This document shows positions 15,419-24,361 of a stretch of DNA of 36,587 nucleotides, piece by piece. The notes beneath the pieces are model-generated. The model made no database searches, had not been told where the DNA came from, and saw nothing but the letters and a program-made list of their open reading frames with translations. The first letter of the stretch is position 1. Every line of letters starts with the position of its first letter. A program made the position numbers and the translations under genes. The DNA is from a virus, in the IMG/VR virus record IMGVR_UViG_3300020187_000091, positions 1 to 36,587 of that record; one strand, given 5' to 3'.

Positions 15419-15428
15419 ATATTTATAA
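15419..15428 (+). promoter_or_regulatory. Late promoter box before the baseplate gene cluster
   Basis: Exact ATATTTATAA followed by CAAAATAAAA, 12 nt before the ATG at 15441, in the 26-nt gap after the tape measure gene. It may drive the whole 15441-21690 cluster, which has almost no further gaps. Confidence 0.6.
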
Positions 15429-15440
15429 CAAAATAAAATT

Positions 15441-15650
15441 ATGGGAATATTAGACAAATTACAATCTGCAGGTTCAGTATATTCAAGAGATAATGGAGCA
15501 ACTCCAGTAACTCCAAGATTTGCTGATTCTACTTTACACAAAGAATACTCTATAACGGGAGCACCCGCTGTATTAGGAAAACCTTCACCATCACAATTAG
15601 ATTTAAATGGTAGTTCTCCTGACAAATATATAGATAATTTACCAGAATAA
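15441..15650 (+). CDS. Small protein at the head of the baseplate cluster
   Basis: This 69-residue protein opens MGILDKLQSAGSVYSRDNGA and has a low-complexity, Pro/Ser/Thr-rich remainder (TPVTPRF, GAPAVLGKPSPSQLDLNGS) with no membrane segment or recognisable motif. It has a late promoter box directly upstream and the next gene starts 11 nt after its stop, so it is probably a minor virion or assembly protein. The opening MG..L is shared in style with the next gene. No function can be assigned. Confidence 0.7.
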   Translation: MGILDKLQSAGSVYSRDNGATPVTPRFADSTLHKEYSITGAPAVLGKPSPSQLDLNGSSPDKYIDNLPE

Positions 15651-15661
15651 ATACTTTTTAA

Positions 15662-17476
15662 ATGGGACTAGTTAATTTAACAACAAACTTAAAGTCCTTA
15701 CGTTACGGAAAAGATAGAATAGGTGGGGGATCTAGTGGTCAACCTTATATCAAAACAGATATACCTGATAGCTTTTCGGATGTAGGGAAGACCGGAGGAC
15801 CTGATGTCATTTTACGAGGTGGAACTTTAGTACCTGGTAGAGCGGCTAAAGATGTCTCTAGGTTAACTCAAATGTTTTTTGATTTTAAATCAATTGGAGG
15901 TCCTTTATTCATAGCCAAAGAAAATATCCTTTCTCGAACATCGGTTGCCATAGATGGTCAAGGTAAAGCACTAAATAACGGTGTATACTTGCCGACCTCT
16001 ACTCTGTTACAATCCGCTGGTAATTCTTTAGGTTTACATTTAAATAAGCAAGGAATTGATCCTTTTAAAGGTATAGGAAAAGACGGTGGTGGTATATTTG
16101 AATTATTTGGGGGTACAGATCCATTAGGACAACCTAGCTACTCAGCAATAACCTCTAATCCCAGATATGAAAGTAAATTAAAAGGGTTTGTTAATAGTAA
16201 AATTAATACTAAAACAACCGATACAGAACTTCTTAATTATCAAGGAGGACCTGGATCTGTATTAGGAATTGGTAGAACTAGAATACCTTTAGCTAAAAAC
16301 AGAACAGGAGTTAACAATAGTAAATTATTCTACACTCTAGGTAAAGTATCAGGAGATCTTAATAACCCTGATTCTTCCTTTACCTACACCCCATCAGTAT
16401 ATGATAAACAAACTGATACTACGGGTTTACAAGGAAAAAGAGATAATGATTTCTTCTTAAGAACAGGGGCATCAATAAAATACCTTGAATTAGGAGTTGA
16501 CCCCAAAGATAAAGCAATTTTATCAAGTGGTGTTAACGGAGATGGTAGTATAAAATATCCTACTGTTGAAACTTATAAACAAAAAGAAGTTGATAATAAA
16601 GTTTTAGAAGACTTTAGAAGTAAAAATAATAAAACCTTTAGTCTAGATTATACAAAAGATAACATTGAAACCCGAGTAAATCTAGGTAACCCTGGAAAAA
16701 AAGGAAATATTTCAAATTATCAAATAGGAAAAAGGGATGCTGCTGGTAAAAAAATAGGAGCTACTGATAAAATAAACGCCTTTCCTCTTTATAAATCTGG
16801 TGTAGTTACTCAAGATGAAGCAAAAAATGATTTAGTAAAATTTAGAATTGGTATTATTCAAAATGACAATCCTGCTGAAAAGGTATTTATACACTTTAGA
16901 GCACTTTTAGATGGTATGAGTGATAGCTATTCAGCCGATTGGGCAGGTGATAGTTTAATGGGTAGAGGGGAAAAATTTTATAGATATAATGGGTTTGAGA
17001 GAAGCATTTCATTAGGGTGGACAGTAGTAGCTCAATCCAAGGATGAATTAATTCCCATGTATCAAAAACTAAATTATTTAGCATCAACTCTAGCCCCTGA
17101 TTATTCTAAATCCTCAGGTTATATGAGAGGTAATTTAGCAACATTAACAGTAGGGGGGTATTTATATGAACAACCTGGTATTATTACAGGTTTAAGTTAC
17201 AATGTTCCCGAAGAATCACCTTGGGAAATTGCAATTCCAGCTTTAGGAGGAGCAGATAAAAATAATAAAATAAAATCAGATAAATCGGTAAAGGAAATGC
17301 CTCACATGATAAAAGTTTCTGGTTTTAATTTTATACCTATTCATGAATTTGTCCCATCTGTTCAAAAGAATGATTTTGATTCTAATGGTAAGTTAAGTAA
17401 ATTCGGCCAAGAAAGATATATATCTCTAAAAAACGGAGTAAATGATAACTATGATGATGTAAATTATATTAAATAA
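15662..17476 (+). CDS. Baseplate / tube-junction structural protein, possibly gp48/gp54-like
   Basis: This 604-residue protein lies between the tape measure and the gp53-like gene. The first 370 residues are Gly/Asn/Lys-rich and look extended. The C-terminal third appears to be a folded, tube-like domain: FIHFRALLDGMSDSYSADWA, then GRGEKFYRYNGFERSISLGW, MYQKLNYLASTLAPDYS, YMRGNLATLTVGGYLYEQPG and SPWEIAIP. The position fits a protein that starts or caps the tail tube on the baseplate (T4 gp48 or gp54), but I see no diagnostic motif, so this is an inference. The stop overlaps the next start (TAATG). Confidence 0.6.
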   Translation: MGLVNLTTNLKSLRYGKDRIGGGSSGQPYIKTDIPDSFSDVGKTGGPDVILRGGTLVPGRAAKDVSRLTQMFFDFKSIGGPLFIAKENILSRTSVAIDGQGKALNNGVYLPTSTLLQSAGNSLGLHLNKQGIDPFKGIGKDGGGIFELFGGTDPLGQPSYSAITSNPRYESKLKGFVNSKINTKTTDTELLNYQGGPGSVLGIGRTRIPLAKNRTGVNNSKLFYTLGKVSGDLNNPDSSFTYTPSVYDKQTDTTGLQGKRDNDFFLRTGASIKYLELGVDPKDKAILSSGVNGDGSIKYPTVETYKQKEVDNKVLEDFRSKNNKTFSLDYTKDNIETRVNLGNPGKKGNISNYQIGKRDAAGKKIGATDKINAFPLYKSGVVTQDEAKNDLVKFRIGIIQNDNPAEKVFIHFRALLDGMSDSYSADWAGDSLMGRGEKFYRYNGFERSISLGWTVVAQSKDELIPMYQKLNYLASTLAPDYSKSSGYMRGNLATLTVGGYLYEQPGIITGLSYNVPEESPWEIAIPALGGADKNNKIKSDKSVKEMPHMIKVSGFNFIPIHEFVPSVQKNDFDSNGKLSKFGQERYISLKNGVNDNYDDVNYIK

Positions 17477-17778
17477 TGAAAAGATATCAAAATACAGAAA
17501 TATTAAATGATCCACAAGGAAAGAGATATTATGGTACTACTAAATACCCTGAAATCCCTTTATCTCTAGAAGATATTTATGTTTATACTACCCAAGGAGA
17601 TAGATTTGATTTATTAGCACAACAATATTACAGCGATTCTTCCTTATGGTGGATAATTTCTTCATCAAACAGTGACCTCCCACAAAATTCTTATTACATT
17701 CCAGAGGGTAGGCAAATTAGAATCCCTCAAAATATAGCAGCAGTGATTTCCCAATTTAGGGCCTTAAATGAAAGATAG
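17476..17778 (+). CDS. LysM-containing baseplate wedge protein, gp53-like
   Basis: This 100-residue protein contains a LysM-type module at about residues 33-85: YVYTTQGDRFDLLAQQYYSD, then SLWWIISSSN and YYIPEGRQIRIP. T4 gp53, a baseplate wedge subunit, carries a LysM-like domain, and small LysM proteins are typical of contractile baseplates, where they bind neighbouring baseplate subunits rather than peptidoglycan. It is half the length of T4 gp53, so it keeps essentially only the LysM part plus a short N-terminal arm. The gene overlaps its upstream neighbour and is 2 nt from the hub gene, which points to tightly coupled expression. Confidence 0.75.
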   Translation: MKRYQNTEILNDPQGKRYYGTTKYPEIPLSLEDIYVYTTQGDRFDLLAQQYYSDSSLWWIISSSNSDLPQNSYYIPEGRQIRIPQNIAAVISQFRALNER

Positions 17779-17780
17779 TT

Positions 17781-20700
17781 ATGAATGGAAATATAGTAGG
17801 AGAAGAATTTGAAGATTATGTATTTGATCAAATATCTCAAAGACAAACCAACCAATATGCGGGTTACGAAACACCTCGTACACCGGAACAAATTCAATAT
17901 TTAAATAACACTACAGCTTGGGTAAAATTAGCATCCGGGGTTAAGATTGATGAGTCTAACGGAGGGCTTGATCGACTTAGAACTATATTAAATGGTGATT
18001 CGGAAAACGGATTTAAAGGAACCGAATTAGCAAAAAGTACCGTATTATTTAATGGTTTATCTGAAACAGATCCTGCTACATATAAAGATGGAAAAAAAGT
18101 AGAAAAATTAGCAGAGTATAATTTTAGATCCGGATACTCAAAAACAAATACTATATGGAACTCAACATCAGCCTATGGGTTAGGTGGTCCTGAATTTGGA
18201 CAACAACCAATGCCTGGAATCCAATCAGTTAATGTTAAATCCTTAAACCGAGGCTCAATTAGAGAGGCTAATGTTAAAATAAAAGCATACAATAAAATCC
18301 AATTTGCAATCATCGAATTCTTATATTTAAGAATAGGTTTTAGTATGATGTTAGAATGGGGGAATGATAAATTTATCAACAACAAAGGTGAATTTCAACC
18401 CACTGGAAACACTATTATTGAAGATTTATGGTTTGATGATAATGGATATACTCAATTGAGTATGATTGACGCTATAGAAAGGTATAGAAATATATATTCT
18501 GGAAATTATGATGGTTTCTTTGGTAAAGTAGTAAATTTTACATGGACCTTCGGGGCGGATGGAAGTTATGATATTGATTTGAAATTAATAACAGTAGGTG
18601 ATATAATAGAATCACTCCAAGCAAATATCCCTGTAAACTCATCAGAAGTATCAACAATAGATTCACAAGTTTCATCCTCAGTTAAAGACACAGGAGTTTA
18701 TCAAAATCTTGCAGAATCATCAATAGTAAATGCTGCACAAAACAATAAAATAGGAAAATATTTATTTACTAGTATAGGAGATAAAACTTTATGGGATGAT
18801 TCCAACCCAGAATATTTCTCCCTAAAAGAACAAAACATATCAACTTCAAACCGCAGAGGTAGAAATAGTAATAATTTCCAATTAGACCAAAAAATAAACG
18901 ATAAATATAACTATTTTATGACATTTGGGGAGTTATTATATATTTTTAAAAATAATTGTATTCCGGGTATAGAAACAAGTAAGGGTATCGAACCTTTATT
19001 AAATATGGAATCTGATGAAAATTCTAATAAAATTTCATATTACCCAAACCAAACCTCTTTAGACCCTAGAATTTGTATTTTTAATTATGTTTTTGGTAGT
19101 ATAGGGGAAGAAAACCCTAAATACAGCATAAGTGGTATTAAAAGTCCCCCATACTTAAAAACCCTAAAAGAATATATAGGAGTTGAAGGAACAGATGTAA
19201 TATATGGGAAATTAATGAATATATATTTAAATTATGATTTTATTTCTAAATGTTTAATATCTAACACTAAAGATGGAAAGTTATCCATGTTTAAATTTTT
19301 TCAAAAAATATGTGATGGGATTAATTCATCTTTAGGAGGCGTAAACAATATAGAACCTGTTATAAAAAATGATAAAATTGTAACTTTTATAGACCAAAAC
19401 CCTATCCCCGGATATTTAGAATTAATAGGTAAAGATAAAACGGTTGTAGATTTAGAAGTATATGGTTATAATCAATCTAAGAAATCTTCAAACTTTGTAA
19501 AAGATATTTCCTTTAAAACCGAAATTACACCTCAATTAGCTTCTATGATAACCATAGGAGGGGGAGGTGGTGAAAATGAAGATGGAACTGCCTTTTCTTA
19601 CTGGAATGAGGGTTTAATAGATAGGTTCCAACCAAAAATAAATGAAACTAAAGATAAGGTTACTCCCCAAGAAAAATTAAAAAAGGATAGAGTAGAATAT
19701 TTAATTAACTACTTTAATTCAAATTCATCATGGAATGCATTTTCTAGTACTGATTCTTCCGACCCTACAGGTAAAACATACCCCAATAAATTTGGAGGTG
19801 AAAGAAGGAATATAAGGTTAGATGTTATACGGGGTGTATATTCTTGTAAACAATTTATAAAACAAGTTTTAGATAACGACGCTTACCTAAAAAAATACAA
19901 AAACCTAATTTCTCAATCACAATTAGCAGGAGAAAAACAAAATAATTATGCTGCCTATTTAGCTGAAGCCTTTGGGGGTTCAACTGGTATAGTAGTTCAA
20001 TCTAGGGAAGAAAGAAGGAGGTCAAGTTCTAAAACAAAAATTATAAACAAAACCTTACAACCCATTCCTCTTAGTAAAGCAAAATATACTTTATTTGATA
20101 GCAAGTTTATAAGTAGAGCTAAATCTACCTATACCGTTTATATAAATTCAATGATGCGAGCTCAATTTGATAGTGATGGTAAAGATAAATCTCCTTCAAA
20201 TCAAATTGGTTTTATCCCTGTGGGTTTTGGGGTTCAATTACAAGGTATTTCGGGTGTAAAAATTTATAATAAATTAAATATTAACAATACTTTTCTACCC
20301 TCACAATATCCTAAGGCCTTAAAGTTTTTAGTAAAATCTGTTAGTCATACAATAGAAAATAACACTTGGACTACAAGCCTAGATACCTTATCCATTCCTA
20401 AAGTTAGAAAAACACCACGAAAAGGTGCACAGAAGTTTATAGATGCCTACCAAGTCCAAATTGGGGGGACTCCACTTGTTCCTTTTGATCAACAAGGTCC
20501 TGAAGTTCCAAAAGATAGTACTAAATCATACATGATTGGAGAAATTAGATATAAAGGAAAGTATTATAATTATGATGAAGCATCTAAGTTTATGAACATT
20601 GATGCCCAACCTACCTTCAGAGCCTTTTTCAAAGATTTTGTAAAAAACTGGCGCGGGTACACTATGCAAATAAATGCTATAGATAGATCAATTGCTAAAT

Positions 20701-21029
20701 CACTAGGTCTAAACACATTTAACTCACAAAACGCCGAACCAGGTTATTCCAAACATAACTATAGTGCGGCTATAGACTGTAATATAATAACTCCATCAAA
20801 CTATATGCTTCCTAAAAAAGGAATGAAGAATGGATGGATAAACCATGGATTTAGAAAACTTGCTGAAACCCATAACATAGAATGGGGAGGTAACTTCGGA
20901 ACGTATGAAGATTGTGTCCATTTTGCATATAACTTCAACATCAATAAAGCAGTAGCCAATGCAACTGAAGTTTATGGGTCAGTTTATAACCTCCCTTCAT
21001 CTAAGGGAAAAGAAATTAAATTAACGTAA
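17781..21029 (+). CDS. Baseplate hub protein with C-terminal M15-type peptidase (tail lysin)
   Basis: This 1082-residue protein is the largest in the window. Residues about 140-275 (IQSVNVKSLNRGSIREANVK, IEFLYLRIGFSMMLEWGND, VNFTWTFGADGSYDIDLKLI) look like a hub or spike-base domain. Residues about 275-890 are a long structural region. From about 910 there is a Zn peptidase domain of the VanY/M15 type: SKHNYSAAID supplies H992 and D999, and EWGGNFGTYEDCVHFAY supplies D1044 and H1047. These match the metal and catalytic positions of L-alanyl-D-glutamate and D-Ala-D-Ala peptidases; the usual Gly of SxHxxGxAxD is Ser here. In T4 the equivalent cell-wall-cutting role belongs to the gp5 lysozyme domain. 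It probably digests peptidoglycan under the baseplate during injection. Confidence 0.8.
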   Translation: MNGNIVGEEFEDYVFDQISQRQTNQYAGYETPRTPEQIQYLNNTTAWVKLASGVKIDESNGGLDRLRTILNGDSENGFKGTELAKSTVLFNGLSETDPATYKDGKKVEKLAEYNFRSGYSKTNTIWNSTSAYGLGGPEFGQQPMPGIQSVNVKSLNRGSIREANVKIKAYNKIQFAIIEFLYLRIGFSMMLEWGNDKFINNKGEFQPTGNTIIEDLWFDDNGYTQLSMIDAIERYRNIYSGNYDGFFGKVVNFTWTFGADGSYDIDLKLITVGDIIESLQANIPVNSSEVSTIDSQVSSSVKDTGVYQNLAESSIVNAAQNNKIGKYLFTSIGDKTLWDDSNPEYFSLKEQNISTSNRRGRNSNNFQLDQKINDKYNYFMTFGELLYIFKNNCIPGIETSKGIEPLLNMESDENSNKISYYPNQTSLDPRICIFNYVFGSIGEENPKYSISGIKSPPYLKTLKEYIGVEGTDVIYGKLMNIYLNYDFISKCLISNTKDGKLSMFKFFQKICDGINSSLGGVNNIEPVIKNDKIVTFIDQNPIPGYLELIGKDKTVVDLEVYGYNQSKKSSNFVKDISFKTEITPQLASMITIGGGGGENEDGTAFSYWNEGLIDRFQPKINETKDKVTPQEKLKKDRVEYLINYFNSNSSWNAFSSTDSSDPTGKTYPNKFGGERRNIRLDVIRGVYSCKQFIKQVLDNDAYLKKYKNLISQSQLAGEKQNNYAAYLAEAFGGSTGIVVQSREERRRSSSKTKIINKTLQPIPLSKAKYTLFDSKFISRAKSTYTVYINSMMRAQFDSDGKDKSPSNQIGFIPVGFGVQLQGISGVKIYNKLNINNTFLPSQYPKALKFLVKSVSHTIENNTWTTSLDTLSIPKVRKTPRKGAQKFIDAYQVQIGGTPLVPFDQQGPEVPKDSTKSYMIGEIRYKGKYYNYDEASKFMNIDAQPTFRAFFKDFVKNWRGYTMQINAIDRSIAKSLGLNTFNSQNAEPGYSKHNYSAAIDCNIITPSNYMLPKKGMKNGWINHGFRKLAETHNIEWGGNFGTYEDCVHFAYNFNINKAVANATEVYGSVYNLPSSKGKEIKLT

Positions 21030-21030
21030 T

Positions 21031-21690
21031 ATGTACTATCCTAAATCCCAAATCCAAGAAAACTTACACACCAATGGTGGGGAATTAAAACCCTTTAACT
21101 CTAACGATGAATATAAAGGATATTACTTTAAAACATCTAATGGGGAATTTTTCACTGGAAAATCCCCTTCTGATAAACCAAATATACCACTTGATTTCAT
21201 TGGTGAAGAACTTCCAATTACAAATTCCAACTCAAACAACCTTAATTCCAAAAGAAGAAATGCATTTCAACCCCCAGAATCAGAACCATTACCTGACAAT
21301 TATTTTATAATAGAAGATTCGTATTACAGCGCAAAGTTAATTCCAACAAATCGAGGAGAGGCACCTCGACTTCCCCAACAATCAAAACCAATACCTAATC
21401 AAGATGATTATAAAATAGGTGAATTTGAAAGATACTTTGTAAAAAAGGCTAATGAAAATAAGTTTATTGAAATTAATGAAGATGAATATAATTTGTTTGA
21501 AGTCCAAAATTCCAAAGTTCAATTTAATTTATATATTCCTATAAAATTTACATGGGCAATAACCGGAGATAGAACAGAGGTATTTAATAGGAATAAATCA
21601 ATATCCTTTTTATATGAAACAAGGGATAAATTACCTGGTTTTAGTCTATTATTCCAAAACAAATTTGATAAGTATTTTAAACCTTCCTAG
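21031..21690 (+). CDS. Unidentified protein ending the baseplate cluster
   Basis: This 219-residue protein starts 1 nt after the hub gene and its stop overlaps the -33 region of the next promoter, so it is the last gene of the late block. The N-terminus MYYPKSQIQENLHTNGGELK, followed by YKGYYFKTSNGEFFTGKSP, is a pattern I have the impression of seeing in distant T4-like phages, but without a known role. The middle is Pro/Asn-rich (residues 70-125), and the C-terminal half contains a strand-rich KVQFNLYIPIKFTWAITGD. No membrane segments. It is probably a virion component by position. Confidence 0.7.
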   Translation: MYYPKSQIQENLHTNGGELKPFNSNDEYKGYYFKTSNGEFFTGKSPSDKPNIPLDFIGEELPITNSNSNNLNSKRRNAFQPPESEPLPDNYFIIEDSYYSAKLIPTNRGEAPRLPQQSKPIPNQDDYKIGEFERYFVKKANENKFIEINEDEYNLFEVQNSKVQFNLYIPIKFTWAITGDRTEVFNRNKSISFLYETRDKLPGFSLLFQNKFDKYFKPS

Positions 21691-21718
21691 GCTACGCCAA
21701 TAATATTTCGTATATTTA
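21688..21718 (+). promoter_or_regulatory. Host-type promoter for the DNA polymerase unit
   Basis: CTAGGCTACGCC carries the -33-like TAG (21688-21690), then a 20-nt spacer, then TATATTTA (21711-21718) preceded by TTCG. It has the same architecture as four other promoters in the window (23453, 26509, 35606, 35890) and resembles the Bacteroidetes TTG / TAnnTTTG consensus. Confidence 0.65.
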
Positions 21719-21734
21719 GGTAAAATAAAGGTAT

Positions 21735-23006
21735 ATGTACTGGCTTGTAGAAAACGAGGAACAGTTAAATGTTTTGATAAATAGTGGTTATAAAAAAGCG
21801 TTCATTGAGGTAATACCTTATAATGATACAATACACCCCGTACTGAATCACGTAAGTTTAGTGTATATTAGACCAATTGAAGCGAGCAAAGGCTTTATGG
21901 TATGTATTACGCATAGTGAGTCTTTAAATGCTTTAAATACGCGTGTAAACGAATTGATAGATAAGTTTGAGGTGTTATATTGTCGTGATAAAAAGGAAAC
22001 ATTACATTATTTTCCAAACAAAACTCTTTATGACATAACACCACCACCTCATACGTATATACGTCCTACAACACAAACACACGATTTATACTATAGTAAA
22101 CACAAGGATAACCCACATTTAAACTTAATTATCCCGATTGTTAAACATTATGAAATATGCGAGAACATTTTTGGAGATCTAAAAGCGAATATTAACAGAG
22201 AAAAAACAAAATATGATGAATTCTTTAACAGTAAAACCTCAATGGTATTCAACGCCATCGAGAGAAATGGAGTACGAATACACAATGAAACCTTCAGTGA
22301 ATACTTCCATCCCGTTGATGGTGAATACATCTACACACAGTTCAACTTAAAAACAACAACAACAAGACCATCTAACTCATTTAAAAACGTAAATTATGCC
22401 GCACTTAATAAAGAAAACGGAAGTAGAAAAAGTTTTATACCACGTAATAATAGGTTTGTGGAAATTGATATTAGTGCTTATCATCCTAGTTTGGCTTCTC
22501 GTCTCATTGGTTATGACTTTGCCGATATTGATATCCACGCTCATTTTGCTACCCTATATAATGTGGATTACAAGAAATCGAAAGAACTTACCTTCAAGCA
22601 ACTCTATGGAGGTGTTTTCGAGAATTATAGACACTTGGAATTCTTTCAAGGGATTGAAAAATACGTAGGAGAAACGTGGAGTAAGTTCCAAAGAGATGGG
22701 TTTATAGAATGTCCTATTTCAAGTTTTATATATACAAAGGAAGGTTTGGGTGAAATGAACCCACAAAAACTATTTAATTATATACTCCAAAATTTAGAAA
22801 CTTCGCAAAATGTGTTGGTTTTGTGGGATATGTGTTGTATATTAAGGGGATGTAAAACGAAACTAGTATTATATACTTATGATAGTTTTACATTCGATCT
22901 GGATGACAGTGAAATAGAGGTTATTGAAGAAATTAGAGAAGTATTTAAAAAATATAAATTAAACATTAAAGAAGAAACAGGTTATGACTACAATTTTAAA
23001 GGGTAA
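21735..23006 (+). CDS. Compact family A DNA polymerase
   Basis: This 423-residue protein has the palm and fingers motifs of family A polymerases. Motif A is FVEIDISAYHPSLASRLIG with metal ligand D245. The O-helix is KKSKELTFKQLYGG, where K280, K283 and F287 align with R518, K522 and Y526 of T7 polymerase. Motif C is TYDSFTFD with D383, where HDE is replaced by YDS. A TTTTRPSNSFKNVNYAALN segment (about 214-232) matches the TGRLSS.PNLQ motif. The N-terminal 140 residues could be a degenerate exonuclease-like domain, but no DxE signature is visible. F287 is Phe, as in E. coli Pol I. At 423 residues it is short for the family. It begins the replication block and is presumably the phage replicase; T4 itself uses a family B enzyme. 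Confidence 0.75.
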   Translation: MYWLVENEEQLNVLINSGYKKAFIEVIPYNDTIHPVLNHVSLVYIRPIEASKGFMVCITHSESLNALNTRVNELIDKFEVLYCRDKKETLHYFPNKTLYDITPPPHTYIRPTTQTHDLYYSKHKDNPHLNLIIPIVKHYEICENIFGDLKANINREKTKYDEFFNSKTSMVFNAIERNGVRIHNETFSEYFHPVDGEYIYTQFNLKTTTTRPSNSFKNVNYAALNKENGSRKSFIPRNNRFVEIDISAYHPSLASRLIGYDFADIDIHAHFATLYNVDYKKSKELTFKQLYGGVFENYRHLEFFQGIEKYVGETWSKFQRDGFIECPISSFIYTKEGLGEMNPQKLFNYILQNLETSQNVLVLWDMCCILRGCKTKLVLYTYDSFTFDLDDSEIEVIEEIREVFKKYKLNIKEETGYDYNFKG

Positions 23007-23451
23007 TATCAATACGTATAATATGAATTACGACTCAGTAATTGATATAAATACAGTAAAAGATTTGAATAATAAATTATTTTGTACATTTACAGACTTA
23101 GAGGGTTTGGAAGTGTTAATAGAAGACATAAAGGCAAAATACGACATCATATATAATAAGTTATTTGTTTTAGAAATTGTGGGGAAAGATGAATATGTTG
23201 TTACATACAATGTAGACCAAACAAACCTTAATTCTATTCCAGAAAATACTATTTTGGTGCATAGAAAAAAAGAAACAAATACCTTATATACAATAAATGC
23301 CCTAAACGAGTTGATTAAAAAACTTAATGGTGGTGTTGTTGATACTAGGTATAGAGTTGATTGGCAACATTATAGAAATTGTATTTTACTTACGCAACAC
23401 AATGAGCTTAGCCAATTAAATACAAAAATTTACAAAATAATCGATCTATAG
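22984..23451 (+). CDS. Conserved-looking protein of unknown function, coupled to the polymerase
   Basis: This 155-residue protein overlaps the polymerase gene by 23 nt if the ATG at 22984 is used; a second in-frame ATG at 23023 would start after the polymerase stop. Two alpha/beta-looking halves are visible: VLIEDIKAKYDIIYNKLFVLEIVGKD, then PENTILVHRKKETNTLYTINALNELIKKLNGG and a C-terminal strand-rich YRNCILLTQ. There is no P-loop, zinc motif or membrane segment. Its coupling to the polymerase suggests a replication role, for example a polymerase accessory protein, but this is inferred from position only. Confidence 0.75.
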   Translation: MTTILKGNINTYNMNYDSVIDINTVKDLNNKLFCTFTDLEGLEVLIEDIKAKYDIIYNKLFVLEIVGKDEYVVTYNVDQTNLNSIPENTILVHRKKETNTLYTINALNELIKKLNGGVVDTRYRVDWQHYRNCILLTQHNELSQLNTKIYKIIDL

Positions 23452-23452
23452 T

Positions 23453-23483
23453 TTGGCTCCCCAAAATATAGTTCGTATATTCA
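23453..23483 (+). promoter_or_regulatory. Host-type promoter for the ssb-uvsX-exonuclease unit
   Basis: TTTGGCTCCCC with TTG at 23453-23455, a 20-nt spacer, then TATATTCA (23476-23483) preceded by TTCG. About 39 nt before the ATG at 23523. Confidence 0.72.
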
Positions 23484-23522
23484 GTTACATATAAACAGTT
23501 ATAATTAAAATAGAGTTACATT

Positions 23523-24359
23523 ATGGATTTAAATGCATTAAAAAAGAAATTGGATACCCTCCAATCAAACCCACAGGGTGGTCAAAAGACCGATTACACA
23601 ACCATTTTTTGGAAACCAACAGTAGGTAAACAACAAATTAGAATTGTACCATCAGCGTATGATGCTAATAACCCATTTACGGAGTTGAAATTTTACTATG
23701 GTATTACCAACAAAGTAATGATCTCACCAGCAAATTATGGTGATAAAGATCCAATTGCTTTATTCGCTGGGAAACTACGTGAAGGAGAGTATAACAAAGA
23801 AAATTATGTACTAGCTAAAAAGTTAGATGCTAAAAACCGTATTTTTGTTCCTGTAATAGTACGTGGAGAAGAAGATAAAGGTGTTAGATTATGGCAATTT
23901 GGTAAGTTAGTATACGAAGAATTATTAGCATTAGCTGTTGATGATGAAATTGGAGATTACACTGATATTGTAAATGGTAGAGACCTTACAGTTGAAACAG
24001 TAGGACCAGAAGCAACTGGAACTCCTTATAATAAATCATCAATTAGAGTAAGATTAAAAACCTCACCACTTAGTGAAGATGCTACTCAAGTAGAAACTTG
24101 GACAAATACACAACCAAATCCTAAAGAAGGATTATTTAAAGTGTATTCCTTTGATGAAATGAAATCAGCATTAGAGAAATGGTTATCACCAGAGGATAAC
24201 GAACCAGAAATTGCTCAAAATCCAAATTCATTCCCAACACAGGCAGCCGCTGCCCCATCAACAGGAAATTTTAGTTTAGATACTTCTCAAGCTAAAAAAA
24301 CGAAAGTAGATCAATTTGATAGTTTATTTGATACTCCAAAAGATGATCTTCCTTTCTAA
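23523..24359 (+). CDS. gp32: Single-stranded DNA-binding protein, gp32-like
   Basis: This 278-residue protein is close to T4 gp32 in length (301). The N-terminal basic stretch MDLNALKKKLDTLQ may match the self-association region of gp32. Residues about 25-210 form the DNA-binding core, with FWKPTVGKQQIRIVPSAY and RIFVPVIVRGEEDKGVRLWQ as in gp32 proteins of marine T4-like phages. After a Pro/Ala/Gln linker (about 225-255) the protein ends DSLFDTPKDDLPF. The protein contains no cysteine, so the zinc site of T4 gp32 is absent. It lies 2 nt upstream of uvsX, and recombination-dependent replication needs both. Confidence 0.85.
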   Translation: MDLNALKKKLDTLQSNPQGGQKTDYTTIFWKPTVGKQQIRIVPSAYDANNPFTELKFYYGITNKVMISPANYGDKDPIALFAGKLREGEYNKENYVLAKKLDAKNRIFVPVIVRGEEDKGVRLWQFGKLVYEELLALAVDDEIGDYTDIVNGRDLTVETVGPEATGTPYNKSSIRVRLKTSPLSEDATQVETWTNTQPNPKEGLFKVYSFDEMKSALEKWLSPEDNEPEIAQNPNSFPTQAAAAPSTGNFSLDTSQAKKTKVDQFDSLFDTPKDDLPF

Positions 24360-24361
24360 AT

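Noticed and set aside
3879-15428. TATTTATA boxes as minus-strand T4-type late promoters (TATAAATA)
   Set aside because: Read on the minus strand they would direct transcription away from the adjacent start codons and into genes in antisense; the consistent spacing to plus-strand ATGs favours the forward reading.
22396-22668. 90-codon overlapping plus-strand frame within the polymerase gene
   Set aside because: It is an out-of-frame shadow of the polymerase motif A region; its hydrophobic look comes from reading those codons shifted.
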